From assembly GCF_016863495.1 (NCBI RefSeq), contig NZ_BOOZ01000016.1, positions 105,672 through 169,671 on the forward strand: DNA of 64,000 bases, written 5' to 3'. The DNA is from Micromonospora andamanensis. Its GTDB lineage: Bacteria > Actinomycetota > Actinomycetes > Mycobacteriales > Micromonosporaceae. Each line of letters starts with the position of its first letter. Position 1 is the first letter of the stretch. Below are positions 18,857 to 26,674 of this stretch, one piece after another. The position numbers and the translations under genes are program-made. The notes under the pieces were generated by a model. It was not told where the DNA came from, made no database searches, and was given only the letters and a program-made list of their open reading frames with translations.

Positions 18857-18937
18857 GTCGCGTCCCCCCAGCCCTTGGTGCCTTGCCGGATCGCCGGCTG
18901 GATCCCGCCGCGACACCGTCAACGCCTCAACACCGCA

Positions 18938-20065
18938 CTAGCCGACCGGGCGGCCACGCCAGGACAGGCGCCGCCGCTTGCGCAGATGGTACGACCGCAG
19001 GGTCAGCCAACCGAGGACCGCGACCGACACGGGGTGGCCCAGCGCGTCGGGCCAGGCCCGGCCGCCGGTGGCCCGGGCGCTGACCACCCGCCCGACCACC
19101 CCCACCAGGTACGCGACCCCGGCGACCCCGGCCACCACCGGCGCACCGGCGACCAGCGCCACGACGGCCACCAGCGGTGGTGCGGTGTAGAGCGCCAGCA
19201 GCAGGGCCAGCACCACTGCCGCGCTGATCGGGTGCCCGAACGAGGCCCACAACGACTTGGTGTAGCCGTCGCGCAGCTGCGGCCAGTCCTCGTACATCCG
19301 GCAGCTGGCCAGTCGGGAGCCGTCGGCGAGGGCGATCCGGCCACCGGCCCGCTTCACCGCCCGGGCCAGCTCGATGTCCTCAAGCACCCGGTCGGCGACC
19401 GCCGCGTGCCCGCCGGCCCGCAGGTAGCCGGCCCGGTCGACGACCAGGAACTGCCCGCCGGCCGCGGCCAGCGATGGTCGGGACGAACGCTCCATCGCCC
19501 GCAGCGGCAGGAAGGTCAGCCACAACCACTGCAACAGCGGCTGCACCAACCGGTCGGCCGCCGTCCGCACCACGATCCGTGGGTACGGCGACAGCAGCGT
19601 CGCCCCGGCGGCGCGTAGTTCGGTGACCGCCGCCGCCACGGCGTACGGGTCGAGCACCACGTCGGCGTCCACGAAGACCAGCGCGGTGACCGGCTCCTCG
19701 ACGCCGGTGGCCAACTGCCAGCAGGCGTGCGGCTTGCCCAGCCAGCCCGGCGGCGGGTTCACCCCGGTGCGCAGGGTGACCCGGGGGTCGTCGGCGACGA
19801 CGGCGCGGACCACCTCGGCGGTGCCGTCGGTGGAACCGTCGTCGAGCACCACCACCCGCAGCCCGGGGACTCCCCGCTGGGCGAGCAGGGCGCGCAGGCA
19901 CGGGGTGACCCGGTCGGCCTCGTCGCGCAGCGGCAGCAGCACCGCCACCGTCTCGGTGACCGCCGCCGGCCTGTCGGTCGGCCGGCGCAGCCAGCGACCG
20001 GCGTTGACGAGTGTGTGCGTGGTCAGCAGGGTGACGCCGAGCAGCAGGACCAGCGCGCCGGTCAT
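18938..20065 (-). CDS. Family 2 glycosyltransferase, carotenoid-associated
   Basis: A 375-residue membrane GT2 enzyme. After an N-terminal helix (LVLLLGVTLLTTHTLVN) the catalytic domain shows AVLLPLRDEADRV, VVVLDDGSTDGT, VFVDADVVLDP (metal-binding DxD) and VLEDIELARAVKRAGG, followed by two or three C-terminal helices and a basic tail (RKRRRLSWRG). Its position next to CruF suggests it adds a sugar to a hydroxylated carotenoid, as CruG does in cyanobacteria; the sugar is unknown. The ATG overlaps the CruF stop (ATGA), so they are translated together. Confidence 0.85.
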   Translation of the reverse strand: MTGALVLLLGVTLLTTHTLVNAGRWLRRPTDRPAAVTETVAVLLPLRDEADRVTPCLRALLAQRGVPGLRVVVLDDGSTDGTAEVVRAVVADDPRVTLRTGVNPPPGWLGKPHACWQLATGVEEPVTALVFVDADVVLDPYAVAAAVTELRAAGATLLSPYPRIVVRTAADRLVQPLLQWLWLTFLPLRAMERSSRPSLAAAGGQFLVVDRAGYLRAGGHAAVADRVLEDIELARAVKRAGGRIALADGSRLASCRMYEDWPQLRDGYTKSLWASFGHPISAAVVLALLLALYTAPPLVAVVALVAGAPVVAGVAGVAYLVGVVGRVVSARATGGRAWPDALGHPVSVAVLGWLTLRSYHLRKRRRLSWRGRPVG

Positions 20066-20901
20066 GCCGCCACGTCGACCGGTGAGTGCGGCGAACCGGT
20101 GTCCCGGTCGCGGGTGCGCCGGGCCCGCAGCAGGGTGACGGCCAGCGGTACGGCGACCACCGCCATGCCGACCGCGCCCCACACCGCCGAGGCGGGCAGG
20201 TCGAGGAAGACGGCGTGGGCCAGCACGCTGGAGCCGTACGTCCACAGGTAGAGCGCGTACATCGGCTGGTCGACGGCGCCGGTGGTGGCCACGGTGGGCC
20301 CGGCGAGCGGGCGCAGCGCGGTCATCATCAGCACCGCGAACAGCAGCCAACCCAGGTAGTTGCTGACCGGGATGCCGGGCAGGCCGGGCAGGGCCGGCGT
20401 GGCATCGCGCCACACCCAGTGTCCCTCGGCCACCATCTGCGGATCGAGGAAGAGGTCCCAGGCGGCCAAGCCGACGGTGGCCAACGCGATCCGGCCCGGC
20501 CAGCGCCACCGACCGGGTGCCCCGCCGGTGAGCCGGGTGGCCGCCAACCAGGCCGGCCAGGCCATCCAGGTCCAGGCCAGCGGGATGATCAGCGGAACGC
20601 CTGCCAGTTTCGGGCCGAGCTGGCCGGAATAGTCGTAGCTGCCGAACGGGAAGCCGGTGGCCACGCCGAGCGCCTCGATGGCGAACCCGCCGCCGGTGGC
20701 CACCGCGACAAGCGCCACCGCCGCCCGTGACCCCCGGCTGACCAGGGCGTGACCGACCGAGAGCAGGTAGCCGAGCACGACTGTGGCCACGGTCAGCCGG
20801 GCCCGGGTGACCCCGCCGGTCAGCGGGTAGCAGATCTGCGCCAGTACCAGCAGGGCCAGCAACGTCCAGGCGTAACCGCGGGCCGGTGACCGTGCGGTCA
20901 T
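20062..20901 (-). CDS. cruF: CruF-like carotenoid hydratase (DUF422 membrane protein)
   Basis: A 279-residue integral membrane protein with about seven hydrophobic segments. The family signature is the block IEALGVATGFPFGSYDYSG then LGPKLAGVPLIIPLAWTWM, with DLFLDPQMVAEGHWVW later. Characterised members hydrate the 1',2' double bond of an acyclic carotenoid end to give a tertiary hydroxyl (CruF of cyanobacteria, Deinococcus and haloarchaea). That hydroxylated end is a usual point for desaturation and glycosylation, fitting the neighbours. It overlaps the upstream GNAT stop and the downstream GT2 start by ATGA. Confidence 0.88.
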   Translation of the reverse strand: MTARSPARGYAWTLLALLVLAQICYPLTGGVTRARLTVATVVLGYLLSVGHALVSRGSRAAVALVAVATGGGFAIEALGVATGFPFGSYDYSGQLGPKLAGVPLIIPLAWTWMAWPAWLAATRLTGGAPGRWRWPGRIALATVGLAAWDLFLDPQMVAEGHWVWRDATPALPGLPGIPVSNYLGWLLFAVLMMTALRPLAGPTVATTGAVDQPMYALYLWTYGSSVLAHAVFLDLPASAVWGAVGMAVVAVPLAVTLLRARRTRDRDTGSPHSPVDVAA

Positions 20902-21479
20902 GACCGCACCGGCACCGACGCCTGTGGTGTCGCCCCCGGCACGGGCAGCGGCAGATCCCGGCCGAGCACCCCGAACGGGCGTTCGTCGCCGGGGAAACGG
21001 AAGTCGCGCAGCACGTCGACGAAGCCGAACCGGCGGTACAGCCGCCAAGCGCGCGAGGTCTGCTCGTCGGCCTCCGGGGTGGACAGCAGGGTGGTGGCGC
21101 CCTCGGCCATGGTGAGCAGGGCGCGCAGTTGCCCGGCGCCCAGCCCGTGCCCCTGCGCCGGCGGCCGCACGTGCAACTCCACCACCTCGAAGCAGTCGGT
21201 CAGCCAGCGTCGCCGGGTGGCCTGGTCCAGCGCCCGCCAGACCTGGTCGTGCCACCACTGGCCGGCGGCGCCGACGTAGCCGTACCCGAACCCGGCCAGG
21301 TGACCGGAGCTGGTGAGGCTGGCCACGGCGCGGAAGCCGGGCCGGCGTACGTGGGTGGCGATGTAGCCGCGACGGGCCTCCAGCAGGTCGGCGCGGTAAC
21401 CCATCGCCTCGCCGTAGACGGCCACCACGTCGTCCAGCCGCCGGAGGAGATCGTCAGGTGTCCACCGCACCAACCTCAT
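20898..21479 (-). CDS. GNAT acetyltransferase within the carotenoid operon
   Basis: A 193-residue GNAT-fold protein. The acetyl-CoA loop is in VVELHVRPPAQGHGLGAGQL (residues ~97-116) and the closing helix-strand in SRAWRLYRRFGFVDVLRDF. The N-terminal part (LLRRLDDVVAVYGEAMGY) resembles the acetyltransferases of carotenoid and polyketide clusters, but no acceptor can be named. It overlaps both neighbours by ATGA, so it is fixed between crtA-like and cruF genes. It may acylate a carotenoid sugar or an unrelated small molecule. Confidence 0.78.
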   Translation of the reverse strand: MRLVRWTPDDLLRRLDDVVAVYGEAMGYRADLLEARRGYIATHVRRPGFRAVASLTSSGHLAGFGYGYVGAAGQWWHDQVWRALDQATRRRWLTDCFEVVELHVRPPAQGHGLGAGQLRALLTMAEGATTLLSTPEADEQTSRAWRLYRRFGFVDVLRDFRFPGDERPFGVLGRDLPLPVPGATPQASVPVRS

Positions 21480-22219
21480 GCCCGCTCACCCTTCGCCGGG
21501 CCACCGTCGTCGGTGACCCACCCCAGTACCGTCCGGTCGCCGACCACGTCCCGCACCTCGAACCGGGCGAAGAGTTCCTCCGCGTACCACCGCTGGGTCT
21601 CGGTCCGGGTGATCGCGGCCCGGTGCTGCGGGTGACGGTACGCGAACGCCACGAGATCCGCCGGATCACGCCACACGCTCACCGTGCCCTGCCAGCCCAG
21701 CGGTGCCTCGCCGACACCGAAGCGGGCCAGCAGCCCGGGTGCGGCGTGCAGGGCCGCGGCCACCGGCGGGACCGCCCGCCAGAAGGTGAGTGCCCGGGTC
21801 GGACGGAGTCGGGCCCGGGTCAGCGCCAGCACCGGGCCGGTGACCCGGCCGCCGGCGGGCTCACCGAACGGCCGCCGTCCGGACCATTCACCCCGGCTGG
21901 TCAGTGGCCGCAGGTCGAGTCGGACGTCCGCGCGGGCGAGACCGGACCAGGCCCGCGCCACCGGCGAGTCGGCGAACCGGGCGGCTGCGGCGGGGGAGTC
22001 CCAGACCGTCAGCGCCGCCCAGCGGGTCAGGTCCGCGTCGCCGGGCCCGAAGCCGGTGCCGGTTCCGGTGCCGAGCAGCTTGCCGAACCGTACGCCGGGC
22101 AGGGCACGCAGCCGGCGCGGGTCGACAGCCATCCGGGTCAACGCCCGGCCCACGGCGGCCGGTGCGATCCGCCACACGTGCAGGGTGACCAGTTCGGGGA
22201 CACTCTCCGGGTGACTCAC
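21476..22219 (-). CDS. CrtA-like (spheroidene monooxygenase family) protein
   Basis: A 247-residue protein similar to spheroidene monooxygenase CrtA, a heme-dependent enzyme that introduces a keto group at C-2 of acyclic carotenoids. Supporting segments are LVTLHVWRIAPAAVGRAL at the start, FGKLLGTGTGTGFGPGDAD followed by WAALTVWDSPAAAARF, and the C-terminal WQGTVSVWRDPADLVAFAY with RTETQRWYAEELFARF. The match is by pattern, so the reaction is tentative. The start is a GTG at 22219 with GAGGTGGCGG upstream. It is the first of four ATGA-coupled genes and 76 bases after a YbaK-type gene on the same strand. Confidence 0.7.
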   Translation of the reverse strand: MSHPESVPELVTLHVWRIAPAAVGRALTRMAVDPRRLRALPGVRFGKLLGTGTGTGFGPGDADLTRWAALTVWDSPAAAARFADSPVARAWSGLARADVRLDLRPLTSRGEWSGRRPFGEPAGGRVTGPVLALTRARLRPTRALTFWRAVPPVAAALHAAPGLLARFGVGEAPLGWQGTVSVWRDPADLVAFAYRHPQHRAAITRTETQRWYAEELFARFEVRDVVGDRTVLGWVTDDGGPAKGERA

Positions 22220-22295
22220 GCCGCCACCTCGCTGCGCTGGCCGCCGGCGCGAGGCACCACTGTGCTGTGCCTGATGGTTCGCTCGCTTCGCTCGT

Positions 22296-22718
22296 TCACG
22301 CCACGTCGGTCGGGGTCCCGCCGGTGACCCGCAGCAGCTCGGCGTACGTGGTGGGGAAGACCGCCTGCGGTACGCCGCCGGCGGCCCAGATCTCGTCGTA
22401 CTTGTCCAGGGCGGTGTCGACGAGCGTGCGCAGCGGCTGCGGGTGACCCACCGGGGCGACCCCGCCGATGACCTGCCCGGTGTGTTCCTTGACGAACTGC
22501 GGGGTGGCCCGGCGCAGCCGGGTGACGGTGAGCCGGGTGGCCAGCGCGGTGGTGTCCACCCGGTGCGCGCCGGAGGTGAGCACCAGCAGCGGGGTCCCGT
22601 CGGCGGTGTGCACGGCGTCGGGCAGCAGGCGGACCGTGGCGGGCGCGTCGGAGCCGTTCCGGGCGTTCGCGGCGTCGAGGGCGTCCTGCACCGCCCGGAC
22701 GTTCGGGTGTGACTGCAT
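22296..22718 (-). CDS. YbaK/EbsC-family aminoacyl-tRNA deacylase
   Basis: A 140-residue single-domain protein of the YbaK/ProX type that hydrolyses mischarged Cys- or Ala-tRNA(Pro) (or a related pair) in translation quality control. Recognisable are LLPDAVHTADGTPLLVL, RRATPQFVKEHTGQVIGGVAPVG (conserved Lys and GG-APVG loop) and YDEIWAAGGVPQAVFPTTY. I start at the ATG 22718, just before SHPNVRAVQDAL. It may be the first cistron before the carotenoid genes, but a 76-base gap makes this uncertain. A perfect palindrome lies 74 bases upstream. Confidence 0.88.
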   Translation of the reverse strand: MQSHPNVRAVQDALDAANARNGSDAPATVRLLPDAVHTADGTPLLVLTSGAHRVDTTALATRLTVTRLRRATPQFVKEHTGQVIGGVAPVGHPQPLRTLVDTALDKYDEIWAAGGVPQAVFPTTYAELLRVTGGTPTDVA

Positions 22719-22791
22719 GCCGCCCATTCTTCCCGGTACGAGGACCGACCGCGCCACCGGCCACGCCCCCCCCCGGGCCACCCCCGGTCAC

Positions 22792-22866
22792 GCCGATCAT
22801 GCAGTTGTGGCACCTGGCAAGTGGGACTTTCCCGGAGCTTCTCGGCGCCACAACTGCATGATCGGC
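22792..22866. repeat. Perfect 20-bp-arm palindrome (copy E)
   Basis: Arms 22792-22811 (GCCGATCATGCAGTTGTGGC) and 22847-22866 are exact complements around a 35-base centre. The GATCATGCAGTT core is shared with the copy at 4530-4605. It lies between two divergent genes, so it is not a simple terminator. Confidence 0.75.
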
Positions 22867-22947
22867 AAGTGTGGGCCGACGGGGCGCAGTTGGTGTGCGT
22901 CGTGCGTTGCGTTTTCGTCGGAGGGAGGGTGTACTGTCAGCAGCAGT

Positions 22948-22963
22948 TAGAACGAGTGTTCGA
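22948..22963. promoter_or_regulatory. LexA-type SOS box
   Basis: TAGAACGAGTGTTCGA matches the actinobacterial SOS consensus TCGAAC-N4-GTTCGA except at the second base, and its core GAAC-N4-GTTC is perfect. It sits 11 bases after a TACTGT hexamer, where bound LexA would block the start of transcription. A spacer-less TCGAACGTTCG follows at 22969-22979. DnaE2/ImuB genes are SOS-controlled in mycobacteria, so the site fits the downstream genes. Confidence 0.7.
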
Positions 22964-22997
22964 TTGCCTCGAACGTTCGTTTCAACCCCTCTCGGGG

Positions 22998-23256
22998 GCC
23001 GGTGTTTCGCGGCACCGGCGTCCGACAGGTGCGGTGCCGCGGACCGCACCTGGGCTCCGGGCAGTCGCGAGTCCGGGCCCGTCAGGCAGGACCGTCGTCC
23101 GCCGCCCAACGACCCCCGGGCGGCGGACGACGGACCCGCCGGTACGCCGGCCGGGTGTGGTGTGGGGAAGCTCCGCACCCGGCCGGCCGCCCCACCTGGT
23201 GCGTCTTCCTCCGCACCGACCGCCGCGGGTTCCGCGTCGACGGATCGACTCCGTCG
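22998..23256 (+). ncRNA. Stem-loop-rich leader or small RNA
   Basis: Five successive inverted repeats: 22998-23019 (7 bp), 23026-23052 (10 bp, CAGGTGCGGT arm), 23092-23133 (perfect 16 bp, CCGTCGTCCGCCGCCC arm), 23147-23186 (11 bp, CCGGCCGGGTG arm) and 23238-23256 (6 bp). They fill the ~330 bases between the SOS box and the HEPN gene. I match them to no known RNA family; they could be a structured 5' leader, an attenuator or a separate small RNA. Confidence 0.45.
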
Positions 23257-23293
23257 TGCGCCGACCCGCCCCGGCTCATCTGGAGGAGAGACC

Positions 23294-23743
23294 ATGCCGA
23301 CCAGTCCGGCTCAGGCGCCGACGGTGCCCGCGCATGTGCTGCCGCACCGCACTCCCGTCCAGTTGCTCGCGGTGGCCCGGCAGGGGCTTGCCGAGGCCGC
23401 CCGGACCGGCCCCGACGGCCTCCGGTACGCCGCCGCCCATCTCGCTGCCCTGCGCGCCGCCGCAGCGGTGCTCGCCGCCCGCGCCCGTCCCGCCCCCGTT
23501 CGCCGCCACCGGATCACAAGCGTCTGGGTGCTGCTCGCCAGCGTCGCCCCCGAGCTCGACGAGTGGGCCAGCTACTTCGCCCTCGGTGCCGGCAAACGGG
23601 CCGCCGCCGAGGCCGGCATACCCCGGGTGGTCACCGCCCGCGAGGCCGACGACCTGCTCCGCGCCGCCGAGGAGTTCGTGACGGTGGTGGAGGCGGCGCT
23701 CGGCCTGGCGCACCAACCGGCGATCGAGGGTCTCGTCGCCTGA
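23294..23743 (+). CDS. SAV_6107-family HEPN-domain protein
   Basis: A 149-residue, almost entirely alpha-helical protein that I match to the SAV_6107 HEPN family of actinomycetes. HEPN domains often are ribonucleases or bind nucleotides, but the family is uncharacterised and I do not see a clear R-x4-6-H RNase motif (RRHRI near residues 76-80 is the nearest). The ATG at 23294 has a strong GGAGGAGAG site. The gene lies between a SOS box with a long structured leader and the ImuA'-ImuB-DnaE2 genes, which suggests a part in the DNA-damage response. A 16-bp hairpin follows its stop. Confidence 0.75.
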   Translation: MPTSPAQAPTVPAHVLPHRTPVQLLAVARQGLAEAARTGPDGLRYAAAHLAALRAAAAVLAARARPAPVRRHRITSVWVLLASVAPELDEWASYFALGAGKRAAAEAGIPRVVTAREADDLLRAAEEFVTVVEAALGLAHQPAIEGLVA

Positions 23744-23746
23744 GCC

Positions 23747-23794
23747 GCGGCGTCCGGCCACCACCGGCGGGACCCCAGGGTGGCCGGACGCCGC
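23747..23794 (+). terminator. 16-bp hairpin after the HEPN gene
   Basis: Perfect inverted repeat (23747-23762, GCGGCGTCCGGCCACC, and 23779-23794) with a 16-base loop, starting 3 bases after the stop. It could end or attenuate transcription before the mutasome genes. Confidence 0.6.
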
Positions 23795-23874
23795 CCCGCC
23801 ACGCGCACGTTCCTGTGATCCACGACAGCACCATCCACGGGCCGGATGTCCGTGGCGACGACGGGGGAGGTCCG

Positions 23875-24600
23875 ATGGCGGGCCGCATGGTGGTCGGTTC
23901 CGCCGCGCTGGCCGGGCTGGTCCGCCCGGCCAGCGCACCCGACCCGGCGGGTGGACACCGGGTGCTGCCCGTACGGCCCGAGTTGACCGGGTTGCTGCCC
24001 AACCGGGGCCTGCGGCGTGGCAGCACCATCGCGGTCGGTGGCGGACAGCATCGCCCCAGTGGCACCACCTCGTTGTTGCTCGCGCTGCTCGCCGAGGCGT
24101 CCCGCGCCGGGTCCTGGTGCGCGGTGGTCGGGATGCCGACCTTCGGGGCCGGGGCGGCGGCCGAGGCCGGCATCGTCCTGGACCGGCTCGCCCTGGTGCC
24201 GCAGCCCGGTCCGGAGTGGCCCACAGTCGTCGCCGCGCTCATCGACGGGGTCGATGTGGTGGTCACCGCGGTTCCGTCCACCGTCTCCGCCTCCGTCGCC
24301 GACCGGTTGGCCGCGCGGGCCCGGCAACGTGGCAGCGTGCTGGTGCCGTACGGCCGGTGGGACGGCGCGGACGTGACGCTCCAGGTGGTCCGTGGGATCT
24401 GGCAGGGGCTCGGGGCGGGGCGGGGCCGGCTGCGCCGCCGGGAGGTGACCATCTCGGCTCGCGGGCGGGGCGCCGCCGCCCGTCCCCGGGAGGTCAAGGT
24501 CTGGCTGCCCGGTGACGACCTGACCCGGGTCGTCCCCGGTCCGGCCGTGGCCGCCCGGTCGGGTGCCACTCGCCTGCGGGTGGTGGCGGGCCGTGGGTGA
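23875..24600 (+). CDS. imuA': ImuA'-like RecA-fold accessory protein of the mutasome
   Basis: A 241-residue protein with a RecA-like core, encoded directly before ImuB and DnaE2 as in the mycobacterial imuA'-imuB/dnaE2 system for damage-induced mutagenesis. The segment that would be the P-loop reads VGGGQHRPSGTTSLLLALL: the Walker A lysine is absent (GTT for GKT), so ATP binding is doubtful. ImuA' is thought to link the complex to ImuB. The ATG at 23875 has GGGGGAGG a few bases upstream. Its stop overlaps the ImuB start by 8 bases. Confidence 0.8.
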   Translation: MAGRMVVGSAALAGLVRPASAPDPAGGHRVLPVRPELTGLLPNRGLRRGSTIAVGGGQHRPSGTTSLLLALLAEASRAGSWCAVVGMPTFGAGAAAEAGIVLDRLALVPQPGPEWPTVVAALIDGVDVVVTAVPSTVSASVADRLAARARQRGSVLVPYGRWDGADVTLQVVRGIWQGLGAGRGRLRRREVTISARGRGAAARPREVKVWLPGDDLTRVVPGPAVAARSGATRLRVVAGRG

Positions 24601-26572
24601 ACCGGTCCGGACGCTGCTGCTGTGGTGCCCGGACTGGCCGGTGCTCGCCGCCGAGATCGTCGACGGGGTGCCCGCCACCGGGGCGGTCGCGGTGCTGCAC
24701 GCCAATCGGGTGATCGCCTGTTCGGAGCGGGCGCGCGCGGAGGGGGTACGCCGAGGGCTGCGTCGGCGGGAGGCGCAGGGACGCTGCTCCGGACTCACCG
24801 TCGTCGACCACGATCCGGGGCGGGACGCGCGGGCGTTCGAGCCGGTGGTGGCCGCTGTCGAGGAGGTGGCGGTCGGGGTGGAGGTGATCCGCCCGGGGGC
24901 CTGCGCGCTGGCCGCGCGGGGGCCGAGCCGCTATCTGGGTGGTGAGGAGGCTGCCGCCGAACGGATCGTCGAGCAGGTAGCCCTCAGTTGCGCGGTGGAG
25001 AGCCAGGTCGGTGTCGCCGCCGGGGTCTTCGCCGCGGGGCTGGCCGCCCGAGAGGGACGGATCGTGCCGCCCGGCGGGACGGCGGAGTTCCTGGCCGGGC
25101 AACCCGTCGAGGCGCTCGGCCGCTCCGCCCTGGCCGACCTGTTGCGCCGGCTCGGGGTGCGTACGCTCGGCGACTTCGCCGCGCTGCCCGCCGGCGACGT
25201 GCTGGCCCGGTTCGGGTTCGACGGGGCCCTGGCCCACCGGCTGGCCGCTGGCCAGGACGACCGGCCGCTCGCGGTGCGCCGTCCGCCGGTCGACCTGACG
25301 GTCACCGCCGACCTGGACGAGCCGATCGACCGGATCGACGTGGCGGCGTTCGCCGCCCGGACGCTGGCCGAGCAACTGCACGAACGGCTCGCCGGGTACG
25401 GACTGGCCTGCACCCGCCTGGGCATCGAGGCGGTCACCGCGCACGGTCAGGAACTGCACCGGGTCTGGCGGCACGACGGGCTGCTCACCGCGGCGGCGAT
25501 CGCCGACCGGGTCCGCTGGCAACTGGACGGCTGGCTCTCCGGTGCCCGTCGTGGCGGCGACCGGCCGGCCCGTCCCACGGCCGGGATCATCCGGCTCCGG
25601 CTGCTGCCGGACGGGGTGCTGGCCCAGACCGGCCTGCAACCCGGGTTGTGGGGGGAGACCGGCGCGGAACGTGAACGGGCGCACCGCGCGCTGAGCCGGG
25701 TGCAGGGTCTGCTCGGCCCCGAGGCGGTGGTCACCGCGGTGCTCGGCGGTGGGCGGTCCCCGGCCGACCAGACCCGGCTGGTGCCCTGGGGCGACGAACG
25801 GCTCCCGGCCCGTCCGGGCACCGCTTTCGCTGGCCCCGCCGGCCCCGCCACCGCCGCGTTCGGCGCCGCTGCTCCGGGTGCCGCTGCCTCCGGCGCCGCT
25901 TCCGGCGCTGCTGACGCCGCCGCCCTCGGTGCCGCCGCATTCGGTGCCACTGGTCCCGGTGCTGCTGCTTCCGGTGCTGCTGCTTCCGGTGCTGCTGGTC
26001 CCGGCGTCGCTGGGGGATCGGCTGCCGTGGGGGCGGGTGGGGGTGGGTCTGCCCGGCCCGGGGTCGGGTTCGAGTGGAAGCCGGGTCGGGGTGGCGGCCG
26101 GGTGAGTTCCGGGCCGGCCGCACCGCCCTGGCCGGGGCGACTGCCGCCGCCCTCGCCGGCCGTGGTGCTGCCCACCCCGCTCGCCGCCAGCGTGCTCGAC
26201 GCCACCGGCACGCCGGTGGTGGTGAGCGCCCGGCTGGCGGTGAGCGCCCCACCGGCCCGGCTGAGCATCGGCACGATGCCGCCGCAGCCCACCGGCCCCA
26301 CTCCCGCCCCGGGTTCCGTCCCTTCGGCCATCGCTGCCCCTTCGGTCGCCGCCCCTTCGGCCACCCCCTCTTCGGCCGCTGCCCTCCGTGGTGGCACGGT
26401 CGCGTGGGTCGAGATCGTCGGTTGGGCCGGTCCGTGGCCGGTCGACGAGCGGTGGTGGGCCCCGGCCGAGGCCCGCCGCCGAGCCCGCTTCCAGGTCCGC
26501 CTGGCCGACGGCACCGCTCTGCTGCTCGCCGTCGAGTCCGGCCGGTGGCTGGTGGAGGCGATCTATGACTGA
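24593..26572 (+). CDS. imuB: ImuB, catalytically inactive Y-family polymerase homologue
   Basis: A 659-residue member of the Y-family fold that acts as the adaptor between the beta clamp and DnaE2 in translesion synthesis. The N-terminal metal-binding motif of active Y polymerases is altered (LLLWCPDWPVLAAEIV for the DMDAFFA type), and the SLDE motif is lost (IRPGACALAARGPSRYLGG), as in other ImuB proteins. Residues ~410-482 form an Ala/Gly/Ser/Pro-rich insertion that makes it longer than most relatives. The start is GTG 24593, overlapping imuA' by 8 bases. DnaE2 follows after ~100 bases. Confidence 0.88.
   Translation: MGEPVRTLLLWCPDWPVLAAEIVDGVPATGAVAVLHANRVIACSERARAEGVRRGLRRREAQGRCSGLTVVDHDPGRDARAFEPVVAAVEEVAVGVEVIRPGACALAARGPSRYLGGEEAAAERIVEQVALSCAVESQVGVAAGVFAAGLAAREGRIVPPGGTAEFLAGQPVEALGRSALADLLRRLGVRTLGDFAALPAGDVLARFGFDGALAHRLAAGQDDRPLAVRRPPVDLTVTADLDEPIDRIDVAAFAARTLAEQLHERLAGYGLACTRLGIEAVTAHGQELHRVWRHDGLLTAAAIADRVRWQLDGWLSGARRGGDRPARPTAGIIRLRLLPDGVLAQTGLQPGLWGETGAERERAHRALSRVQGLLGPEAVVTAVLGGGRSPADQTRLVPWGDERLPARPGTAFAGPAGPATAAFGAAAPGAAASGAASGAADAAALGAAAFGATGPGAAASGAAASGAAGPGVAGGSAAVGAGGGGSARPGVGFEWKPGRGGGRVSSGPAAPPWPGRLPPPSPAVVLPTPLAASVLDATGTPVVVSARLAVSAPPARLSIGTMPPQPTGPTPAPGSVPSAIAAPSVAAPSATPSSAAALRGGTVAWVEIVGWAGPWPVDERWWAPAEARRRARFQVRLADGTALLLAVESGRWLVEAIYD
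25820..26045 (+). repeat. Ala/Gly/Ser/Pro low-complexity segment in imuB
   Basis: Imperfect tandem units such as GCTGCTTCCGGTGCT encode repeated A-A-S-G-A and G-A-A motifs inside the ImuB frame. The frame is kept throughout, and the segment looks like an expanded flexible linker between the little-finger region and the C-terminal interaction region. Confidence 0.65.
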
Positions 26573-26674
26573 CGTGGATCCTGGTACGGGCTTCACCAGT
26601 TGCGGTATGTCGGGGCATCCGGGCCGGTTGAGGGCACGAGATACGGCGTCCTGCGCGACGGCGAGGTGGCGGCG

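Larger units (their letters stand above)
22719..23293. other. 575-base non-coding divergent region
   Basis: The gap between the YbaK-type gene (minus) and the HEPN gene (plus) holds, in order, a 20-bp-arm palindrome (22792-22866), a -10-like TACTGT (22932-22937), a LexA-type SOS box (22948-22963) and five stem-loops (22998-23256). An open frame runs through it in phase with the HEPN gene, but its residues are Arg/Pro/Ala-rich with no family character, so I regard it as untranslated. Confidence 0.65.

Noticed and set aside
22871..23293. Extension of the HEPN gene to an upstream in-frame start
   Set aside because: The extension is unconserved Arg/Pro/Ala-rich sequence that runs through the SOS box and stem-loops, while the ATG at 23294 has an excellent ribosome site.
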